In this document: positions 41,865-52,829 of the stretch, in pieces | Layout of the letters: every line of letters starts with the position of its first letter | Position numbering within the stretch: position 1 is the first letter of the stretch | The notes under the pieces: generated by a model | Databases searched by the model: none | What the model was told of the DNA's origin: nothing | What the model saw: the letters and a program-made list of their open reading frames with translations, nothing else | Assembly (NCBI GenBank): GCA_036365455.1 | Contig: JAWQUS010000017.1 | Coordinates: 868,001-932,000 of the forward strand | Length of the DNA: 64,000 nt | Reading direction: 5' to 3' | DNA from: Macrosoma leucophasiata | Taxonomy: Eukaryota > Arthropoda > Insecta > Lepidoptera > Hedylidae | Position numbers and translations under genes: made by a program

Positions 41865-44369
41865 ATGAAGAAGTTTGGGAGTGTTGTATACGCGAGAAAA
41901 TCCGCAAATTTAATTTCTACAATGTATGAAGCTCGCGAAAACCTACGAAAACGTTATTTCCAAGCGTACGGAGCGTTAACAGCTAAGAATATTCGAAAGT
42001 TGGAATGCCTGAAGAACAAGCGCTCACGGTTGTTGTCGAACACAACCTTCTTAAAAAGGTGCAGGGACAACAATCTGATTCCAGTATGCGTGCGCATAGC
42101 TCCTAAAAAGGACATCAAGAAAAGCGATAACATTCTTCGCCAAGCGAGTAAGAGACTGCTATGCCAACTTATACGACAACATCGTTCGGATATTGCGCAA
42201 ATCGAAGTGGACATTGGCAATTTATCCAAAGACATAGAAAATACGTTGCAAATAGGAGATTGGCAAGACTGCGTTCAAGTTATCGATAGCCGTGCTCAGA
42301 CCACCTATGATCATTGCAAAGTGAGGCACATAAAGAAATATGAGAAACTTGATAAGGAGTCGAAGAAAAACAAGGAAGCAGATCATTCGGCGTCTACTAG
42401 AAATAATACAGCAGTGGTCAATCTCTCTAAACGTACTTTGGATGATCCTACCATTGAGGTCCTCGAAAAAGGATTGAACTTCGCACCAGCTCCATCAAAG
42501 ATACCGTATGAAGAGATTGTTAGCAATGTAGAGGACTGTCTTCTCAGGAATCAAATTTCTAAGGATACAGCTGAGGAGATTCGACAGGATATAGCGACTG
42601 CGTTGCGTCATAGTCGCCCTCCAAAGCCAAACATGTCCCGAGATGAAGCTCAAGCACTGAAAGCATTACGGAAATCAGAAGACATTATAATCCTCCGTGC
42701 AGACAAGGGAAACACTACGGTTGTGATGGAGACGTCTGATTACAATGATAAAATCACATCTTTATTATCGGATGTGAATACTTACAAAAAGGTTGAAAAA
42801 GATCCGACCTCAAAAATTGTTAAGAAAACAGCTGAATTGTTGCATAAACATGCAGAAACATTGGATCTAGACGTACCAAAATTACTCCCATCATGTGCGA
42901 AGCCACCGAAATTGTATGGACTCCCAAAAATACACAAGTCTGGCGTCCCTCTTCGTCCGATCGTGAGCCAAATTGACACACCGACATATAAACTGGCTCA
43001 ACACGTAGCACGTATACTTTCACCACTGAGGGGACAAACAACGGCTTTTGTGAAGGATTCCTATAGTTTTATCGCTGAAGTCAACCATCTACAACTCTCA
43101 GCTAATGACGTTATGGTCAGTTTCGACGTTGAATCTTTATTCACGAGCTTACCAGTGAAAGAATGCGTTGAAATAGTTAAAAGGAGGTTAGTCGCTAACA
43201 ATTTGCCTATAGAATATTCAGAATTACTGGAATGGTGTTTAACATCCGGATACCTCATGTGGAACAATGAATTTTTCATGCAACTAGATGGAGTTGCAAT
43301 GGGCTCTCCGGTGTCTCCTGTGGTCGCAGATATATTTATGGAAGACTTCGAGGAGCGTGCCCTCAGTACTACATCTATAACACCTAAAATATACAAGCGC
43401 TATGTAGACGATACGTTCACCGTGTTAGACAGTCATGAAGTAACTGGATTTCTCGATCATCTTAATTCAATAAATCAAAAGATCAGATTTACAATGGAAT
43501 TGGAGCAAAATAGCAAATTAGCCTTCTTAGATACTCTATTGATTAGGAATCCCGACAACACTTTAAGCCATACTGTGTATAGGAAACCTACCCATACAGA
43601 CAGGTATCTCAATGGTAACTCTCACCACTACCCGGGACATCTAGCTGCAGTCGGCCTATCTTTGTTTAGGAGAGCACGAGGCATATGTGACAACGATCAT
43701 TTAAATGCCGAGCTACAACACCTACGACAAGTGCTGCGAAATAATAAACTAAAAGTACCACCCCTCCGACATAGAAAATCAACGAAACCACCAACAGTTG
43801 AAAGACAACCGGCTTTACTACCTTATGTTAAGGGTGTTACGGATAAAATAGGTAACATACTGAAAAAGTCGTCAATAAAGACAATTTTCAAACCTTATAA
43901 GAAACTACACCAGTATTTAAGACCTATAAAATGTAACATTCCTTTGCAGGATGCCGGTATCTATAAACTGGATTGTGATTGCGGACTTTCGTACATAGGA
44001 CAAACAAAGAGGCCTGTATTGACCCGGGTGAAAGAACATATAGCCGATGTCAAACACCAACGAACCGGAAAGTCTGCAGTTTGTGAACATCTAACGGACA
44101 AACCCAACCACTACATTCGTTTTGATAAGGTTCAGATAATATCAAAAGAAAATCGTCCTATTCCACGGATGGTCAGAGAGGCTATTGAGATTAAAAAGCA
44201 TCCAAATTTCAATAGAGAGGATGGTTGGCGTTTGTCAACGAATTGGGATCCCATTATATCCAAATTGAAATCCCAAACTAGTAAATCTGCAAAACCACGA
44301 GATACGGTTAGTAACTTTTGCGTGAATCCGGACCGTTATGCCAGACGTCTCAGAAACAGGTGGCGCTAG
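41865..44369 (+). CDS. PLE reverse transcriptase with GIY-YIG endonuclease, copy 2
   Basis: Full-length 834-residue protein. The charged N-terminal region is about 1-275. The RT core follows: LRADKGNTTVVME, KLYGLPKIHKSGVPLRPIVS, catalytic Asp421 in VSFDVESLFTSLP, MGSPVSPVVADIFME, YVDD at 513-516, then LAFLDTLL and YRKPTHTDRYLNG, all standard PLE landmarks. The C-terminal GIY-YIG nuclease has GIY at 698-700 and YIG at 710-712, then QTKRPVLTRVKEH and a later REAIEIKKH with the likely catalytic Glu. Cys residues between GIY and YIG (CDC) and the DGWRLSTNWDPII end also fit arthropod PLEs. The ATG is two bases after the ribozyme-like motif. Nothing is broken, so this copy may be active. Confidence 0.93.
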   Translation: MKKFGSVVYARKSANLISTMYEARENLRKRYFQAYGALTAKNIRKLECLKNKRSRLLSNTTFLKRCRDNNLIPVCVRIAPKKDIKKSDNILRQASKRLLCQLIRQHRSDIAQIEVDIGNLSKDIENTLQIGDWQDCVQVIDSRAQTTYDHCKVRHIKKYEKLDKESKKNKEADHSASTRNNTAVVNLSKRTLDDPTIEVLEKGLNFAPAPSKIPYEEIVSNVEDCLLRNQISKDTAEEIRQDIATALRHSRPPKPNMSRDEAQALKALRKSEDIIILRADKGNTTVVMETSDYNDKITSLLSDVNTYKKVEKDPTSKIVKKTAELLHKHAETLDLDVPKLLPSCAKPPKLYGLPKIHKSGVPLRPIVSQIDTPTYKLAQHVARILSPLRGQTTAFVKDSYSFIAEVNHLQLSANDVMVSFDVESLFTSLPVKECVEIVKRRLVANNLPIEYSELLEWCLTSGYLMWNNEFFMQLDGVAMGSPVSPVVADIFMEDFEERALSTTSITPKIYKRYVDDTFTVLDSHEVTGFLDHLNSINQKIRFTMELEQNSKLAFLDTLLIRNPDNTLSHTVYRKPTHTDRYLNGNSHHYPGHLAAVGLSLFRRARGICDNDHLNAELQHLRQVLRNNKLKVPPLRHRKSTKPPTVERQPALLPYVKGVTDKIGNILKKSSIKTIFKPYKKLHQYLRPIKCNIPLQDAGIYKLDCDCGLSYIGQTKRPVLTRVKEHIADVKHQRTGKSAVCEHLTDKPNHYIRFDKVQIISKENRPIPRMVREAIEIKKHPNFNREDGWRLSTNWDPIISKLKSQTSKSAKPRDTVSNFCVNPDRYARRLRNRWR

Positions 44370-44561
44370 CATGACATGGCAACGTAGTTTTATATTTCAT
44401 TCACATATTCACATTCAGTAATTTATCGCTAGATGGCGCCACTAGTAGTTACATCGCACTAGGGTTGTGTTCTGTCTCAGCTATATAAGACCAGGCTGAA
44501 CATCGTCGAATTAGTCAGCCCGTGACCACGGTAGCTGGAAAGCGACCGAAACGTCGGGTGT
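44370..44561 (+). promoter_or_regulatory. PLE spacer, second repeat
   Basis: Same as 41673-41864; TATATAAG at 44482-44489, TCAG at 44515-44518. Confidence 0.6.
44518..44559 (+). ncRNA. Hammerhead-like ribozyme motif, PLE copy 3
   Basis: Identical to 41821-41862, offset by 2697 bp. Confidence 0.58.
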
Positions 44562-47066
44562 ATGAAGAAGTTTGGGAGTGTTGTATACGCGAGAAAATCC
44601 GCAAATTTAATTTCTACAATGTATGAAGCTCGCGAAAACCTACGAAAACGTTATTTCCAAGCGTACGGAGCGTTAACAGCTAAGAATATTCGAAAGTTGG
44701 AATGCCTGAAGAACAAGCGCTCACGGTTGTTGTCGAACACAACCTTCTTAAAAAGGTGCAGGGACAACAATCTGATTCCAGTATGCGTGCGCATAGCTCC
44801 TAAAAAGGACATCAAGAAAAGCGATAACATTCTTCGCCAAGCGAGTAAGAGACTGCTATGCCAACTTATACGACAACATCGTTCGGATATTGCGCAAATC
44901 GAAGTGGACATTGGCAATTTATCCAAAGACATAGAAAATACGTTGCAAATAGGAGATTGGCAAGACTGCGTTCAAGTTATCGATAGCCGTGCTCAGACCA
45001 CCTATGATCATTGCAAAGTGAGGCACATAAAGAAATATGAGAAACTTGATAAGGAGTCGAAGAAAAACAAGGAAGCAGATCATTCGGCGTCTACTAGAAA
45101 TAATACAGCAGTGGTCAATCTCTCTAAACGTACTTTGGATGATCCTACCATTGAGGTCCTCGAAAAAGGATTGAACTTCGCACCAGCTCCATCAAAGATA
45201 CCGTATGAAGAGATTGTTAGCAATGTAGAGGACTGTCTTCTCAGGAATCAAATTTCTAAGGATACAGCTGAGGAGATTCGACAGGATATAGCGACTGCGT
45301 TGCGTCATAGTCGCCCTCCAAAGCCAAACATGTCCCGAGATGAAGCTCAAGCACTGAAAGCATTACGGAAATCAGAAGACATTATAATCCTCCGTGCAGA
45401 CAAGGGAAACACTACGGTTGTGATGGAGACGTCTGATTACAATGATAAAATCACATCTTTATTATCGGATGTGAATACTTACAAAAAGGTTGAAAAAGAT
45501 CCGACCTCAAAAATTGTTAAGAAAACAGCTGAATTGTTGCATAAACATGCAGAAACATTGGATCTAGACGTACCAAAATTACTCCCATCATGTGCGAAGC
45601 CACCGAAATTGTATGGACTCCCAAAAATACACAAGTCTGGCGTCCCTCTTCGTCCGATCGTGAGCCAAATTGACACACCGACATATAAACTGGCTCAACA
45701 CGTAGCACGTATACTTTCACCACTGAGGGGACAAACAACGGCTTTTGTGAAGGATTCCTATAGTTTTATCGCTGAAGTCAACCATCTACAACTCTCAGCT
45801 AATGACGTTATGGTCAGTTTCGACGTTGAATCTTTATTCACGAGCTTACCAGTGAAAGAATGCGTTGAAATAGTTAAAAGGAGGTTAGTCGCTAACAATT
45901 TGCCTATAGAATATTCAGAATTACTGGAATGGTGTTTAACATCCGGATACCTCATGTGGAACAATGAATTTTTCATGCAACTAGATGGAGTTGCAATGGG
46001 CTCTCCGGTGTCTCCTGTGGTCGCAGATATATTTATGGAAGACTTCGAGGAGCGTGCCCTCAGTACTACATCTATAACACCTAAAATATACAAGCGCTAT
46101 GTAGACGATACGTTCACCGTGTTAGACAGTCATGAAGTAACTGGATTTCTCGATCATCTTAATTCAATAAATCAAAAGATCAGATTTACAATGGAATTGG
46201 AGCAAAATAGCAAATTAGCCTTCTTAGATACTCTATTGATTAGGAATCCCGACAACACTTTAAGCCATACTGTGTATAGGAAACCTACCCATACAGACAG
46301 GTATCTCAATGGTAACTCTCACCACTACCCGGGACATCTAGCTGCAGTCGGCCTATCTTTGTTTAGGAGAGCACGAGGCATATGTGACAACGATCATTTA
46401 AATGCCGAGCTACAACACCTACGACAAGTGCTGCGAAATAATAAACTAAAAGTACCACCCCTCCGACATAGAAAATCAACGAAACCACCAACAGTTGAAA
46501 GACAACCGGCTTTACTACCTTATGTTAAGGGTGTTACGGATAAAATAGGTAACATACTGAAAAAGTCGTCAATAAAGACAATTTTCAAACCTTATAAGAA
46601 ACTACACCAGTATTTAAGACCTATAAAATGTAACATTCCTTTGCAGGATGCCGGTATCTATAAACTGGATTGTGATTGCGGACTTTCGTACATAGGACAA
46701 ACAAAGAGGCCTGTATTGACCCGGGTGAAAGAACATATAGCCGATGTCAAACACCAACGAACCGGAAAGTCTGCAGTTTGTGAACATCTAACGGACAAAC
46801 CCAACCACTACATTCGTTTTGATAAGGTTCAGATAATATCAAAAGAAAATCGTCCTATTCCACGGATGGTCAGAGAGGCTATTGAGATTAAAAAGCATCC
46901 AAATTTCAATAGAGAGGATGGTTGGCGTTTGTCAACGAATTGGGATCCCATTATATCCAAATTGAAATCCCAAACTAGTAAATCTGCAAAACCACGAGAT
47001 ACGGTTAGTAACTTTTGCGTGAATCCGGACCGTTATGCCAGACGTCTCAGAAACAGGTGGCGCTAG
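44562..47066 (+). CDS. PLE reverse transcriptase with GIY-YIG endonuclease, copy 3
   Basis: Same 834 residues as copy 2 with no difference visible. Minus-strand frames across both copies also agree, so the nucleotide sequences are essentially identical. This points to one very recent event, gene conversion, or an assembly duplication. All catalytic motifs are intact. Confidence 0.92.
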   Translation: MKKFGSVVYARKSANLISTMYEARENLRKRYFQAYGALTAKNIRKLECLKNKRSRLLSNTTFLKRCRDNNLIPVCVRIAPKKDIKKSDNILRQASKRLLCQLIRQHRSDIAQIEVDIGNLSKDIENTLQIGDWQDCVQVIDSRAQTTYDHCKVRHIKKYEKLDKESKKNKEADHSASTRNNTAVVNLSKRTLDDPTIEVLEKGLNFAPAPSKIPYEEIVSNVEDCLLRNQISKDTAEEIRQDIATALRHSRPPKPNMSRDEAQALKALRKSEDIIILRADKGNTTVVMETSDYNDKITSLLSDVNTYKKVEKDPTSKIVKKTAELLHKHAETLDLDVPKLLPSCAKPPKLYGLPKIHKSGVPLRPIVSQIDTPTYKLAQHVARILSPLRGQTTAFVKDSYSFIAEVNHLQLSANDVMVSFDVESLFTSLPVKECVEIVKRRLVANNLPIEYSELLEWCLTSGYLMWNNEFFMQLDGVAMGSPVSPVVADIFMEDFEERALSTTSITPKIYKRYVDDTFTVLDSHEVTGFLDHLNSINQKIRFTMELEQNSKLAFLDTLLIRNPDNTLSHTVYRKPTHTDRYLNGNSHHYPGHLAAVGLSLFRRARGICDNDHLNAELQHLRQVLRNNKLKVPPLRHRKSTKPPTVERQPALLPYVKGVTDKIGNILKKSSIKTIFKPYKKLHQYLRPIKCNIPLQDAGIYKLDCDCGLSYIGQTKRPVLTRVKEHIADVKHQRTGKSAVCEHLTDKPNHYIRFDKVQIISKENRPIPRMVREAIEIKKHPNFNREDGWRLSTNWDPIISKLKSQTSKSAKPRDTVSNFCVNPDRYARRLRNRWR

Positions 47067-47314
47067 CATGACATGGCAACGTAGTTTTATATTTCATTCA
47101 CATATTCACATTCAGTAATTTATCGCTAGATGGCGCCACTAGTAGTTACATCGCACTAGGGTTGTGTTCTGTCTCAGCTATATAAGACCAGGCTGAACAT
47201 CGTCGAATTAGTCAGCCCGTGACCACGGTAGCTGGAAAGCGACCGAAACGTCGGGTGTATGAAGAAGTTTGGGAGTGTTGTATACGCGAGAAAATCCGCA
47301 AATTTAATTTCTAC
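47067..47314 (+). repeat. Trailing partial PLE unit
   Basis: Repeats the spacer (TATATAAG at 47179-47186; hammerhead-like motif at 47215-47256) and the first 56 nt of a further ORF (MKKFGSVVYARKSANLIS) before stopping at TTTCTAC. It acts like a terminal direct repeat of the element. Confidence 0.85.
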
Positions 47315-47326
47315 AAGATATATGTA

Positions 47327-47590
47327 TATAATAGAAGTGGCAATCAAGCATGCAGTTCCCATTGATGTTTAGTGATGACTGCAGCCTATAGACACCCACA
47401 CAAAAATCAAGGTCAAAATGCAGATGCATTACCACTCCTGAGGCGTTATGCCTCTGTGCCGGAAATTACAGGTCCGCACATTACCACCTGACCGGAACAC
47501 GATAGTGCTGAACACTACCATTTAGCGGCAAGTATATTAGGTAATGCGGTGGTGCCTACGCCCGCAAGCTCCGTCACTGGAGCTCTACCA
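47327..47590 (-). mobile_element. SINE-A copy at the PLE right flank
   Basis: AGAAGTGGCAATCAAGCATG to CACTGGAGCTCTACCACA. Its poly-A end is missing, exactly where the PLE array stops. Confidence 0.75.
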
Positions 47591-48057
47591 CATTACTTCC
47601 TATCCGTAATTTCTTCATGCTGTCCTGATAACTAATGCTTTGACCCGACTCTTACCCACTTTGCAATATTTCTTCCTAATACCTTTCTGACTTATAAAGT
47701 TATAACATCCACCTCAACGCAATGGAATCTTGAACGTATTGCGTGGAAATAAAGTTTGTTCTGCAAGTTTCATTGTAACGACATAGTATTTAATGATCGT
47801 AACCTCGCATCGCAGATCTTTTGAGCCATTAAAATGTCGTTCAGTCTTGAGTACAAAACAAATGTACGAATACATTTTATTTGGACGAAATAAATCTAAT
47901 GTATTGCCAAGTAAATAAAATGCGGTGAAATGACGATGAAGGTTTTACGCTTTTTTCACTTGTAGTACTTTCGTATGTTAGGGTTAACATGTTCAGGTAA
48001 CAGGGCAATATATTGATCCAAAGATGGTGTAGAGCAAAGATTCCCAAAGTAGTCCAG
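47591..48057. other. No gene seen
   Basis: Unassigned. Confidence 0.35.
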
Positions 48058-48176
48058 GTTGACCCCTTGGGGTCCATGGGCGACTCGATGAGGAGACCCC
48101 GATTTTTATAAAGTTATCCAGATGGACCTCTTGCCCAAGAGGGCATGGAGACTCGATGGGGACACCCCAATTTTAT
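48058..48176. repeat. Short imperfect tandem duplication
   Basis: GACTCGATGAGGAGACCCCG (from about 48083) and GACTCGATGGGGACACCCCA (from about 48151) with similar flanks; unit about 65 bp. Confidence 0.6.
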
Positions 48177-48446
48177 GGCAAACAAGCATGCGGTTCACTT
48201 TGATATTAAGTGATGACTGCAGCCTATAGACACCCACATAAAGATCAGAGGTCAAAATGCAGATGCGTACCCACCCCTGAGACCTTAGCTTATAATTTAT
48301 GTCTCTGTGATAAGTTATTACGGGGCCGTGCATTCCATACCCTATCTAACCGGAACATGATAGTGCTGAACACTACCTACTATTTAGAGGAAGATTGCTT
48401 AGGTAATACCGTGGTGCCTACGCCTTCGAGTTCCTACACTGGAACT
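48172..48446 (-). repeat. SINE-A copy, old subfamily
   Basis: CAAACAAGCATGCGGTTCAC to CGAGTTCCTACACTGGAAC; resembles 57527-57824 in the ACCTTAG and TATTACGGGGCC blocks. Confidence 0.65.
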
Positions 48447-48889
48447 AATGAGCCCACCGGTGAGGTGTACGGGCCCAGGGCACGGAACTTTATTATTATA
48501 AAAAATATCGAAAATCTTTCATGTGTGCTATGAAATTTGAAGAGTTCTCTTGATTCCTCCAGGATCCCATCATCACATATAAACGTGGTTTACAATGGGA
48601 CCAACTGTGAGGCAAACCCTTTCAAACGAAACCAAAATTATCCAAATCGGTATAGGCGTTTTCAAATTATCAGGGAACATACATAAAAAAAAAAGATCCG
48701 GAGATCTTTTTTCGAAGTCAGTTAAAAATAATTACGACTCTATTTTTTTAGTTGGTTTTTCCGCTATTTTTTCATCTATTATTATTTATTGGAGCCATTT
48801 ATTCTCGGCTAATTCAAATTTTATATTCCTTGAACTTTCTGTAAGTAGGTATGTTTTAATCGAACAAAGCTCGCTTAGTTTTTTAGTAG

Positions 48890-48973
48890 TAGGTAATCGT
48901 TTTCGTTTAGACGGTCGCGCGCGCTCATAAGAAGTAAACTAACGATTGTGGAGTGTACAGGTGACAGGTGAGT
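48890..48973 (+). promoter_or_regulatory. Possible non-coding exon edge with splice donor
   Basis: A GC-richer island (CGGTCGCGCGCGCTCATAAG) leads to GTGACAG|GTGAGT at 48961-48973, a strong donor. No TATA box or ORF supports it. It could be chance. Confidence 0.2.
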
Positions 48974-49312
48974 GGCAAGTGTCACGCGCGGGTCTTGGAC
49001 AGTAGAGTGGTTATCTGAAGTGATATGGCCATCTAACGCGATAGGAGAACGGGAGCTGAGTCAAGTATTTGTTTACATTGATGCAGTCGAGTGTCTTGCA
49101 GTCGACAACAGCTGCGTAGATATTTTTTTTGAAATGGAAACTTCTGTACCATAATTTTGATTTAACAGTTAATCTAATTTCATATCACTGAAACGACAGT
49201 AAAAAGAAACAGACTCAAGAAGTTTTTTATGTTACTTTAATTAAAAAATAAACTTTTTATAGGTTTTCTAAAATTTGTTGATAATTAATTAGTTTTTTTT
49301 TTATGGTTCCCT

Positions 49313-49577
49313 ATTTTTTTTATGTAATGGAACTGGCAAACAAGCATGCAGCTCACAATGATGTTAAGTGATTACTGCAGCATATAGAGACCCACACAAA
49401 GACCAAGGTCAAAATGCAGATGCGTTACCACCCCTGAGGCTTAAGGTGTTACGCCTCTGTGCCGGAAATTACAGGGTCGTACATTACCACCTGACCGGAA
49501 CACGATAGGCAAGTATATTAGGTAATGCGGTGGTGCCTAAGCCTGCGAGCTCCGTCACTGGAGCTCTACCACCAGTA
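49313..49577 (-). mobile_element. SINE-A copy with internal deletion
   Basis: Poly-A, body and head present, but the TGCTGAACACTACCATTTAG block is cleanly missing after CACGATAG. Confidence 0.78.
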
Positions 49578-49989
49578 AAAAATTTTGGGCATCGTTTTAT
49601 TGGGACTAAAAGCAGAGGTGTAGTCAAGTGAAGAACATTTTTCGAATAACTTCTAAACTCTTTACTTCAATACTGTGATGATAAAATATATTTTTGTAAT
49701 AATTTTATGACTTTTCCTTTACTACGAGTATATCAAACATTTTAAATGTATCGGTTTTTTTTTAAAATGAAATTTCTGCTTTCGTGTTATAGAAAACAGC
49801 TTTATTTCAATTACCATAACTCGCAAATACCTAATAACACGCCATGAAATAATAGATTCGAAGCGAAAAAACATTTTCCGTGCCAGTAATGACGGGATCG
49901 TACATCTTAAAATTGTCTATCACATTCCGCGGAAGATAATACAAATTATTATAAGACATTTCTATAATATGGTAAGATATAAATAGAAT

Positions 49990-51600
49990 GTAACCAGTTT
50001 GTGACCTCCGCCTGCCGATAGTCGCTGAGGTCGTTAGGAAGTCATGGAATAATGCATTTCTAACAAATTGTTGTTAGGGTCATCACACGTTGTTTTTTTA
50101 TTTATTAGCAACGCAGTTTTATCTGCTATAGAAAATGGAGATTTTTTCACTAGTTGTGTTCTCAGCTCTCTCTATGTTAGAGACATTTTTTACCCTTAAT
50201 ATAACATTTTTATTGGTACTCTGCTCGTGTTGGTTACGACATTAAGAGACTTGCCCGACTATAGAGCAGAATGATCTCATTTTCATATAGTCGGGGAAGT
50301 CGTAAGGAAGTCATGAAATAATGCATTTCTAACAAATTTTTGCTAGGATCACACGTTGGTTTATTAAAAAACTGAGTTGCTTGGACAACTCAGTTTTTTA
50401 ATTGCAAAAATATAGAGAAATCAGTTTTTTAATGTTTTACTAATTGCGTTCTCAGTTTTGTCTGTTTTTTTTTTGTGTATTTTCTTTCCCCTCTTTGCAT
50501 CATTTTTCATTGGTGCTTCGCTTATGTTGGTTACGACCACACATGGTGTTATAATAATAGTTTATTATAATATAACACTAGGTCGTGAGGTCGTAACAAA
50601 GTCATGGAATTATAACAATGTGTGATGACCCTAACAAATTGTTGTTAGGGTCATCACACTTTGTTTTTTTTTTATACTAGCGGAGCAATTTTACCTGCTG
50701 AAAGAGAGATACTAAATATTTTTTTTATTGTTTTTGCTACTTGTGTTCTTAGATCCGTCTATATTTAAGACAGAAATTATGCCTGAAATATAGACGGATC
50801 GGAATTACCTCTAAGTAACATTTTTCATTAGTGTGTTACAATCACGTAATATATATTGTTCTATAACCTAAAGCTTAAGAAAGCAAAGACCTTCTCTGCC
50901 TCCTCGACAGTCGGAGAGGTTTTAGGAATTCATGGAATAATGCATTTCTAACATATTGTTGTTAGGGTCATCTCACGTTGGTTTTTATTTAATAGCAAGG
51001 CAGTTTAGCTCCTATAGAAAATAGAGAATTTTTTCACCATTTGTGTTGTTAGGTCTGTCTATATTGGAGACTTTTTTCCCTTTAAGTAACATTTTTTATT
51101 ATAGAGTACTCGTGTTAGTTACGACAGTCAGAGATCTCCTTCTGCTCAATAGTCGCGGAAGTCATGAAATAATGCATTTCTCACAAAAATTTGTTAGGGT
51201 CATCACACGTAATTTCTTTTTACTGGCAATTTAGCTTTACTTACAACAGAAAAGGGAGAAATATTTTTTTTACGAGTTTCGTTCTCGTTTATACTGAAGA
51301 CGCTTTTTACTTTGCTCGTGTTGGTTCCATCCACACATGTTTTTATAATAATCCAAAACTTACGATAAATGAACTAACCAGAAGAGACCTCCGCGACGGT
51401 CGGAGAGGTTTTTAATGCTTTTTAACAAATTGTTGCTAAGGTTGTCACACGAAAGTTTTTTTACTAGCAACATAGTTTTACGCACTACAGAAAAAAAGAG
51501 TTTTTTTTGTACTTGTGTTGTTAGCACTTTGGGAGACATTTATTCCCCTTTATGCAACATTGTTTATTCAACAGTCAAAAAGCTACACTATTTAGGAGTG
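49990..51600. repeat. Decayed tandem array of ~230-330 bp units with hairpins
   Basis: About six units keyed on TCATGGAATAATGCATTTCT then AACAAATTGTTGTTAGGGTC, starting near 50042, 50311, 50602, 50930, 51162 and 51410. Units also share AGTTTTA-rich, TTGTGTTCTCAG and TGCTCGTGTTGGTTACGAC blocks. Several units contain perfect hairpins (50363-50402, 50621-50658, 50752-50800). Short frames here are not convincing proteins. Confidence 0.75.
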
Positions 51601-51701
51601 CTTTAGACTATACTTTATTATGATAGTAGTAATGTAGGTAATATTGCAACCGTGCGAAGCCGGGATGGGCCACTAGTCTTAAATAAAGGTAAAGAAATAA
51701 G

Positions 51702-51988
51702 TTTTTTTGTATGTAATGGAAGTGGCAAACAAGCATGCAGTTCACATTGATGTTAAGTGATGACTGCAGCCTATAGACACCCAGACAAAGACCAATATCA
51801 AAATGCAGATGCGTTACCACTCCTGAGGCCTAAGGTGTTATGCCTCTGTTGCGGAAATTACAGGGTCGTACATTACCACCTGACCGGAACACGATAGTGC
51901 TGAACACTACCATTTAGCGGCATGTATATTAGGTAATGCGGTGGTGCCTACGCCCGCGAGCTCCGCTACTGGAGCTCTACTACCAGTC
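51702..51988 (-). mobile_element. SINE-A copy, full length
   Basis: TATGTAATGGAAGTGGCAAA to GGAGCTCTACTACCAGT; consensus-like. Confidence 0.82.
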
Positions 51989-52657
51989 CATTCGCTACAA
52001 TGATTTTTTGAAAGTAAAAAAATGGCCTTCTGTGAAATTGGGTTCTTTAATATAACACAGCAAAGGAAGCGACATGTAAAAATATTACTTTCCTTCAAAA
52101 ATTTTATGTTTTTCCAACGGAAAAAGGCACCATATCTGAGCGCCATTTACTTAAGCAAATGATCTATGAACGTTCATAATGGGCAACACAAGGGCGCTTT
52201 ACACGTGCGGAGACATTTTCAAATATTGTACGGAGGCATTTTTTATTTACAAAACCGATCGTTTGGTTTCGAGATAAAAATAAAAAAAAGACGTGTGGCA
52301 CTCCGAGACTGCCGCAGTAAAGCTATTGCATAACATTTTTATAAAAATGTAATTGTAATTATTTATTTACTCGTATTTTATTTATGCAGTATTTTTTCCT
52401 TTGTTTTTCTTTGATATTAATTCAACTTTTTGAGCCGATAGAACCAATGTCACCTAGAGGCGAGTTGCTAAACTAAAGAGACAAGCGTGATATTTAAAAG
52501 TTCTGCTATTCTTCGATAGATGGCAAAACTAATAAGCAACAGCGCTGTGCCGGTCGGAGAGGGGGGTGTTAGGTTATTTTCGTTACGGAATTTCAGGATT
52601 CGCTCTCCACGCTCAAGGCCCGCGATAGGAGCTACGCGATATAGCTTAAAAATACGC
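51989..52657. other. No gene seen; GC-richer patch near 52540-52650
   Basis: Frames of 68-93 residues on opposite strands overlap (52468-52749), so neither is convincing. Confidence 0.35.
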
Positions 52658-52829
52658 TTAAGGCGTGCGCAGACGAGGTACTGTCCCCGGGGTACTATTT
52701 TGTCCATCGATATAGTTCTCTTATAAACTGTATGGAATAACGCACACAAAGAACTAAAAGTACCCCAAAAATTATTTAAGAAGTTTTGTCCTTTAGGGAC
52801 AAAAATCCTTCGTCTGCGGATGCCTTTAA
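52658..52829. mobile_element. MITE with 17-bp TIRs and TTAA target
   Basis: GGCGTGCGCAGACGAGG at the left pairs with CGTCTGCGGATGCC at the right. TTAA lies at 52658-52661 and 52826-52829, as in piggyBac-like elements. An inner CCGGGG palindrome is also present. About 165 bp, non-coding. Confidence 0.65.

Larger units (their letters stand above)
38859..47314 (+). mobile_element. Penelope-like element (PLE) tandem array
   Basis: Four joined copies plus an inverted one. Inverted partial: 38859-39520. 5'-truncated copy: from 39521. Full ORFs: 41865-44369 and 44562-47066. Trailing partial: to 47314. The period is exactly 2697 bp and all copies appear identical. The direct repeat AAGATATATGTA lies at 38847-38858 and 47315-47326, the likely target-site duplication of the whole array. 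An inverted leading piece and head-to-tail partial copies are a known habit of PLEs. Confidence 0.92.

Noticed and set aside
40085..46093. Repeated minus-strand frames of 65-111 codons inside the PLE copies
   Set aside because: They are antisense shadows of the RT ORF, repeated only because the copies are identical.
38859..47314. Host tandem gene family
   Set aside because: RT plus GIY-YIG domains, inverted partial copy and flanking direct repeat identify a mobile element.
49990..51600. CRISPR array
   Set aside because: Units are 230-330 bp, diverged and without spacers; the context is eukaryotic.
52468..52749. Overlapping frames on both strands as a gene
   Set aside because: They overlap in opposite directions and run into a MITE end; no domain.
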